Below are positions 58,701-64,000 of a DNA stretch of 64,000 nt, in pieces. Within the stretch, counting starts at the first letter, position 1, and each line of letters opens with the position of its first letter. The position numbers were made by a program, and so were the translations under genes. The notes under the pieces are model-generated. The model searched no databases. It was not told the origin of the DNA and saw only the letters and a list, made by a program, of their open reading frames with translations. Origin of the DNA: Desmodesmus armatus (lineage: Eukaryota > Chlorophyta > Chlorophyceae > Sphaeropleales > Scenedesmaceae); NCBI GenBank assembly GCA_007449985.2, contig VIIQ02000001.1:987501-1051500 (forward strand), read 5' to 3'.

Positions 58701-58892
58701 AAGCAAAAGTGTGTGGTTATGAGGGACACAATGAATGGGGCTGTGTGTTGTTGACTCCTGTAGGCTGATGGCGAGAGGCGCAAGGCTGAGCTGGAAAAGG
58801 CCCGTCAGGACAAGGCAGAGCGGGAGGCCAAGGCATTGGCGCTGGTGTCTGTTGGCCCTGGCTTCTCTCGCAGGCCGCGCAGCGCAAAGTAG
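52705..58892 (+). CDS. SAM-domain, coiled-coil protein, possibly ciliary, 1101 aa
   Basis: Fifteen exons: 52705-52731, 52809-53757, 53909-54048, 54262-54639, 54875-54979, 55152-55274, 55499-55591, 55801-55965, 56217-56432, 56663-56799, 57055-57242, 57546-57711, 57928-58263, 58467-58620 and 58764-58892. The sum is 3306 nt, in phase throughout. The first exon is only nine codons (MYSDDFDEE). Residues 10-325 are acidic and Ser/Gln-rich with a poly-Ser run. A SAM domain follows at about 326-385: VCDWVDGLGLSQYRKKFM, then LRLSDQLLRTELGIGPLGHR. The rest is mostly charged helix with a DVELTFSPKISKRS motif, of the F-x-P-K-I type common in axonemal proteins, and a C-terminal coiled coil ending RRPRSAK. 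SAM domains mediate protein-protein contacts. A ciliary role is inference from motif style and the acidic MYSDDFDEE start. The intron after exon 5 uses a GC donor. A TGTAA at 59165-59169 may end the transcript. Confidence 0.85.
56050..56070. repeat. Perfect 10-bp palindrome in SAM-gene intron 8
   Basis: CTGTGATATC, one base, then GATATCACAG. It is a near-gapless palindrome in otherwise T/G-rich intron. Confidence 0.9.
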
Positions 58893-59611
58893 CAGGCATG
58901 ACTTGGCTGCTTCAGGCGAATGCAGTTGGCCAGCAACAGTTGCGCATGCGCCCCACAAGCCATGCATTTGCCCTGCTTGGAAGATGGCAGTCATTGTTGC
59001 TTGCTGCTGAACACATTGATGTATATTAGGGCATCGGGGGCTCATTGGGAACATTTCACACCCTCACCCGCCAGCGGGGTGCGCACCCCGCATGCCGTTG
59101 CATTCTTCCATTTGGCGGCTCAGTGCCAGTGTGCTCGCAACCCCTGGCAAACGCGTTTGACTATTGTAACCTGGGTAATACGATCTTGTGACTGCAAAAT
59201 CGTTGCTTCGCCGCCATCCATGTTCATTCGTTGTTGTGGGTTGATCTGTTTCAAACCCGTTTGTATTTCTGACCAGGCGGCTCGACACCTTGAATCGCAT
59301 ACTTACGGCCAGCTTCAGAACAAACCACCGGGCGATTATCCGAAAACGTTGGGCGTCTGACATGTGCAACTTGTTAGTCAGACTGACTTGAATTTCTAAC
59401 ACACGCCGCTCAATTTAGAGAGTCCTACCACTGGAAACAGCCATCAGTGTCATTCATCAAACTCTTGTCTATCAAGCATCTTATCCCTGCCCTGTGTGGC
59501 CACCTGAAAGTTGGCGCTGCCTGATCAATTCGTGTCTGTCTAGCCCAGCAACAGCGTGGCCAGCCCAATCCAAGGCTCCTCTGTTGATTTTGTCAGACTT
59601 ACGTCGTCACG
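58893..59611 (+). other. Spacer between the SAM-domain and expansin-like genes
   Basis: No exon seen. It contains the TGTAA at 59165-59169 and, presumably, the promoter of the next gene between about 59.2 and 59.6 kb. Confidence 0.5.
59165..59169 (+). terminator. Candidate TGTAA poly(A) signal of the SAM-domain gene
   Basis: About 270 bp past the stop codon, a normal 3' UTR length for a green alga. Confidence 0.4.
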
Positions 59612-61375
59612 ATGCGATTTATGCTGTCCGCCACAGCAGCGGTAGCAGTGGTGGTTGCCCTGCTGGTTACGGCTGCCCAAGCTGACGAATTTGGCAACTG
59701 GAACTATGGGAGAGCCACGCACTACGTAAGTAAACTGAACAAACGGTTGTTTGAGCCTGGCCGCAGCTGCAGCACAAACTTCTGAAATCAGCGCTTTGCA
59801 GCATGCTGCTGTTGTCCCCCTGGCGCTGTGTGCTGCCCATCAACATGACTGTTGTCCCTGCTGCTCCTTCTCTTCACAGGGTACTGATGCATGGTCGATC
59901 CACAAAGGCTCCTGCGGCTACGGGTGGCTTGACAAGGACGTCATGACAGGTGTGCTGCTTGAAACTGCTGTACCGCCCATCCGCTGTCCCATGCCTGTTC
60001 TTGACAGTTGCCGGCGGTGTGAAGCCAGCAGATGCGTATTTGAACATGCACATGTTCTGTATGGCACTAAGGACCCTTGATGACCCGTTTTCACCATGCT
60101 GCTTGCTTTTGAACTGATGCGCAGGCTGGGATGTTGTCGCCATCTCGTGAGTAACGCAAAGACTGAATTTGCATGTTTCATTTTCAAGAGGTCACATGCG
60201 GTGCTGTGTAGAGAGGTGATAGTATCTGTGTTGAACCAGCACAGCCATTGAACAGCAGCAGATCCAGCAGGCTGGCACACAGTATGCTTGCAGCATGGTG
60301 TACCAGTGCTGATCTGTGCCTTGCAGTGCTTGGCTGCTTCCCTTGCCACACGCTTGCTGCTTGACAGTCAGCATGCTGCCTCACACTGTGCTTCATGTGC
60401 TGTTCTTGCAGGGACAAGGCCTGGGACTACGCTGGTAGCTGCGGCAAGTGCAAGGAAGTCAAGTGCAAGAACACAGGTGCAACCGAGCCAGCAACTACTG
60501 CATCTTGACGTTGACACAACCCTTGCCGCAGTGCATGGCGGCATCGTTGCAAAGCCATTGGCCGGCAGAGTCGACACAGCGAGACATCTTGCCAGCTGGC
60601 CCGGCACCATCCTGCACAGCATGCAGCACGGGGTTGTCAAGCCTGGCATGCAGTTGTTCCTGATGCACACCTTGCTGTCAACAAGCCACAGCCCATGTGC
60701 ACCTATATGCTGTCTTCTTCAAGCCACATGATGTGTGCCGGCCACAGCTCACCTGTTCGCTTTGTCTCTTGCTGTCCCTCTCCCTTTAGGTCTCAAGGAC
60801 GGCTATGGGTCGTGGCTGGAGAGGAACGTCTGCTACAATGACTACGCGTCTGTGGTGGTGATGGTGACAGACACATGCCCCTGCTATTACCCAGACAACT
60901 CCTTCTCCAACAAGCGCTGGTGCTGCATGGATACCTACCACCTGGACCTGTCACAGTGGGCATATGAGAAGGTGAGACGCTGCACGGTGAAGTTGGCATC
61001 AACATGTGCTGGTAGGCTGGTACAATCAGGACCTTGTGTCCGCAGGAGCGCCAGGCTCAGCATGGCAGCAATGACTGGAAATCATCTGACGCGGCAATGT
61101 CCCACCCTTGAGTTGAGCCCTTCAACCACTTTTGACTGCTGACTGTTTGCTTGCTGCCCTGCTCTTTCACTCTGCAGCTTGCCGACACAAAGTGGGGCGT
61201 GATTGGCGTGGAATGGCGTGACGTGCCATGCTGGTACAAGCCCAACTCACAGGCCAAGGCGCCTGGGAACCCCACTGACCAGCCCTGGTGGGAGAAGGCC
61301 CCCGATGGCTGGAAGAGCGAATGGGACAGGCGCCACGGTAACGAGTACCAGTACCAGAACGGCAAGCGCTTGTAA
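59612..61375 (+). CDS. Secreted expansin-like protein with a single DPBB domain, 216 aa
   Basis: Six exons: 59612-59725, 59880-59949, 60125-60146, 60412-60476, 60790-60971 and 61178-61375, in phase (651 nt). Exon 3 is only 22 nt. The N-terminus MRFMLSATAAVAVVVALLVT is a clear signal peptide, with cleavage likely after AAQA. The mature protein is Cys- and Trp-rich. It starts FGNWNYGRATHYG, like the expansin GxATWYG start. It has KGSCGYGWLD, SCGKCKEVKC and VTDTCPCYYPDN, the double-psi beta-barrel cysteine pattern, then YHLDLSQWAYEKL, matching the HFDLS motif of expansins, and GVIGVEWRDVPCWY, matching the YRRVPC block. Expansins loosen walls without hydrolysis. Here the second (carbohydrate-binding) domain is missing; only a Trp-rich tail of about 45 residues follows. 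Wall or extracellular-matrix remodelling is the likely role. Confidence 0.9.
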
Positions 61376-63767
61376 TCACACAGCCCTAGATTCCAGCACT
61401 GCAGCAATGGATGCTGGCTGTTGTCCTGTGCTGAATTGGCAGCAGCGGCAACAGCTGCCTGGAGTTTCCAAGCCACTTGGGAGGTTTTTGCTAGCTTGCT
61501 GCTTCAGTGAGAGTTTTGGCCACAGTGTGTCTTGCTGTGCTGAGGCAGGGCAGTTTTGTGGCCCTGAGTGGTACTCCAGTGTACATCGTGTTTTAGTTGT
61601 TTCCAGGACCAGCTTGTAGATTGCTTAGTGTGTGGCATCAGGTGTATGACACAAGGGCGCACTGCGTGCAGCAACTGAGTTGAGCAGTTACTGCACAGCG
61701 ATGCTGGTCGGTGCGGAGTTGTTAACTAGAACCCAATTTGCTGGACTTCAAGTTATGTGTCTCCGGGACTAGCAGTGTTTTGTAGTGTGTTGCAGACTAG
61801 GCCTAGTCACCAGCCTGGAAGTGCATGTGTGCTGCTTTTTGTCCAGCAGAAGGTAGGCTGGGTGTCCCCTCACTTTGTGTCAGTGGCCTGTGTTGTGTTC
61901 GCTCTGGCCTTACTTGACAAGCGGTGTGTTGCGCTGTCATGCGTTCTACACAGAGTGCGTCATAGTAAGCTTACAGCACATGCAGTGCTGCTGTCCCTGT
62001 CACCCTGCTGACGTATCATGCGTCGTCTGCCTGTGACACGATAGTCACCTGCACCTGCAAACGGTGCTATTCGCGCTGCTTGCGCACGGTGGCTGAGCTT
62101 GATACAGACTTGAGCGCTTGCATCATTCTGGCTTCATCAGGGACTGGCTCTGATTGAGCAGATCCTGTGGAAGCAGCTGCTGCTGGTCATCTGGCACCAG
62201 GATGTGCCATGCCGGGTGCCAGCTTACTGCTCCTAGGACATGTCATGCTTGTAGCTACCCATGCTATAGCGGCTAGCCCTGTGGCTTGCTACCAACGCTG
62301 ATCCATGCTGAGCATGTACCGGCTCAGTGATCCCTTTTGCGGTTTGCTGTACTAGCAGGGCATCAGCTGGGGTCAGGAGAGACAGGAGTGAGGGGTGTAG
62401 GTTATTAAACGACTCTATGTGGAGGGCAAGGGCATCTGCATGCCCATTGATCCATTCTCTCTCCCGTCTCTGCTTGCTGCCAATCCAACCAGGGTACTGG
62501 CCATTGCTTGCAAGCAGCTGCTATTCTGTATGTCCTGTGCTGTGCTGTGCTATGCGCTGTTGGGGCCTCTGCCACACTGTGGCGCATGTTGCGCTATATG
62601 TCTGCCTGGCATATGCACTGCACTCCTGCATGCATCTTGGGAGTGCCTGGCTATCTTTGCCCGAGCACCCTGTGGGAGGTGGGTCGGCCTGGGTGTACTG
62701 CGGTCATCAACGCAATGATCCTGGCTGTCAAAGCTGGGTGTATCTGTTGCTAGGTGGGCTGCGGCATTGGGTCCAACCTTTGCAAGGGGATTTGCATGGT
62801 CAACTTGAATAGCTCTGTTTTCATGGTGGAGGCTGTCTATGACAGACCCAGCCTGACTCTGGTGAGTGATTGGAGTGCTTTTTGTGTTGTTTGTTTCCAA
62901 GAGGACTGCATTTGTAGTAGTGTGTGTTGTTGGCAGGTGTGTAGGTGTGTCCTTGGTGTGTGCATGTCAGGTGTTGGCCATATGCATTCTTGCAGGTGCT
63001 GCTGATTGCTGAAGTTCTTGTCCCTCATTGTTATGCGTGTTTTGCATTGTGTCAGGCTTTGATAGCTGCTCAGTGTCACAGTGTCCGTCCTGATGCTTAG
63101 ACCCTACCAGGGCCTATCAGTAATCACTGGCCCGCTGCCATGCAGCGCTGCATGGAAGCGGCAACCACAGGAAGGGGATGGAGCCCCTGAACTCACCCCT
63201 TCACACCTGCGGCAATGATGTCACTGCCTCTTCATGTTCAGCGTGCAGCAACAGCTGTGGCCTTTTTTTGTGAGGTGCCATGCTGAGGTAGAATAACCGG
63301 GTGTGAGTGGAGTGTAATGTGCCATCGGGCAGTGAGGGGGCTTGCAGCACAGCTGCTGCATCTGAAGCATCTGCTGCAATGTTTGCATACAGCCCTCTGC
63401 AAGTCAAATAGCCTTGCAAGCAGGGACACCTGGCCGCCATCACGGGTCACCATCACTGGCGGCACTTCTGGCATTGTTTTGTGTGTGTATGTTCAGATAA
63501 CTCTATTGGGATGGTTGAGGTGAGGAGCACAGCGCAGTGTCCTGTGCATGCCCTTGCGCTGGGAGTGTTGATGTGTTCGGGTGTTGCTCTGCAGTGTGCT
63601 GCCTTTTGGACTGAGTAGGGTTTTGCTTTACAAGGCAGTACATATAGTGCAAGTGTTGCCGTATGAGCTTTGTTTGGCTCCTGAAAGGGCGATCAGGCAA
63701 GGCCCTGATCCAGTAAAGCAGTAGTAGTAGCAATATGTGTGTATCAACGTGTGCAGGTGTTGTTAGT

Positions 63768-63772
63768 TGTAA
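63768..63772 (+). terminator. Candidate TGTAA poly(A) signal, + strand
   Basis: It lies at the end of the T/G-rich stretch and faces the - strand signal at 63870-63874. Confidence 0.3.
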
Positions 63773-63869
63773 CAGTAAGGCTGATTTCTGAGTGAACCTT
63801 GGCTGAGAAATATGCCTTGCACCCCCAAACTGATAGTAGCAGATGACAAAATGAACCCCAACCATAAAG

Positions 63870-63874
63870 TTACA
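63870..63874 (-). terminator. Candidate TGTAA poly(A) signal of the pseudouridine synthase gene
   Basis: TTACA on the + strand, only 12 bp past the stop codon at 63886; a very short 3' UTR if used. Confidence 0.35.
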
Positions 63875-63885
63875 CAGGCAGAGGC

Positions 63886-64000
63886 TCACATTCCTGCTGG
63901 CAAATTGAGCCCCAGCATCTGCAATGCTGCCTCAAAGTCTGCATGCAAGGGTGCAACAAACTTCATCGGCTGCTGCGTCACAGGGTGCTGCAGCGCCAGC
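63886..64000 (-). CDS. C-terminus of an RluA-family RNA pseudouridine synthase (partial)
   Basis: Only the last 37 codons are in the window. They read LALQHPVTQQPMKFVAPLHA, then DFEAALQMLGLNLPAGM and a stop. This matches the conserved end of RluA-type pseudouridine synthases, where a Leu-x-x-x-HP segment is followed by Thr, an M-x-F block, an A-P-L/P turn and a final DF...L helix. These enzymes isomerise uridine to pseudouridine in rRNA or tRNA. The catalytic Asp and the RNA-binding parts lie outside the window. Cellular location cannot be told. Confidence 0.7.
   Translation of the reverse strand, partial: LALQHPVTQQPMKFVAPLHADFEAALQMLGLNLPAGM

Larger units (their letters stand above)
61376..63885. 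other. Convergent intergenic region or very long 3' UTR
   Basis: 2.5 kb with no credible exon. The + strand stays T/G-rich until about 63780, so + strand transcription may run that far, either as a long 3' UTR of the expansin-like gene or as a separate non-coding transcript. The short frames at 62.3-63.0 kb have no family features. Confidence 0.45.

Noticed and set aside
62300..63000. Hydrophobic open frames as a small membrane protein gene
   Set aside because: Cys- and Leu-rich translation of T/G-rich sequence is common in non-coding DNA here. No splice pattern or family motif supports a gene.

Overview
This is a nuclear genome window from a eukaryote, most likely a chlorophyte (green) alga and probably Chlorophyceae. 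The reasons are: almost every gene is split into many short exons with GT-AG introns; the introns are T/G-rich on the coding strand; proteins are full of Ala, Ser and Gln runs encoded by CAG/CTG/GCA triplets; TGTAA, the usual poly(A) signal of green algae, sits downstream of several genes; and the gene set (chloroplast small heat shock protein, expansin-like secreted protein, SAM-domain protein of ciliary style) fits a walled, probably flagellate alga. The genus cannot be fixed from the sequence.

Layout, left to right: the 3' end of an unknown Cys-containing protein (+, to 552); a gene-poor 3.2 kb; a helical-repeat protein (-, 3827-6735); cytosolic-type alanyl-tRNA synthetase in 24 exons (+, 7841-18868); a large Ala/Ser/Gln-rich protein (+, 19917-22496); a histidine acid phosphatase resembling lysophosphatidic acid phosphatase type 6 (-, 24947-30801) whose ATG lies only 79 bp from that of a divergent Gln-rich gene (+, 30881-33045); a helix-rich, probably nuclear protein (-, 34516-35576 plus unresolved upstream exons); a divergent protein kinase (+, 36486-39165); a chloroplast-type small heat shock protein (-, 40542-41726); a 19-exon membrane-anchored M1 aminopeptidase (-, 42655-51936); a SAM-domain/coiled-coil protein (+, 52705-58892); an expansin-like DPBB protein (+, 59612-61375); and the C-terminus of an RluA-type pseudouridine synthase (-, from 63886).

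The genes are unrelated housekeeping and accessory loci; there is no operon, prophage, CRISPR array or gene cluster. Exon models were built by hand by matching reading frame, splice consensus and intron phase. Ten complete models close exactly in frame. Two others (M1 aminopeptidase and acid phosphatase) close only if a single missing C in a short C run is allowed for, which suggests consensus sequence errors rather than dead genes.

Structural points that gene annotation alone would miss: three genes carry decayed partial copies of one of their own exons in a neighbouring intron; the T/G versus C/A strand bias flips between convergent genes, and at most flips a TGTAA on each strand faces the other across about 50-130 bp; several introns carry perfect or long imperfect hairpins and tandem duplications; and the aminopeptidase has two His/Asp-rich loops plus an insert of about 205 residues.
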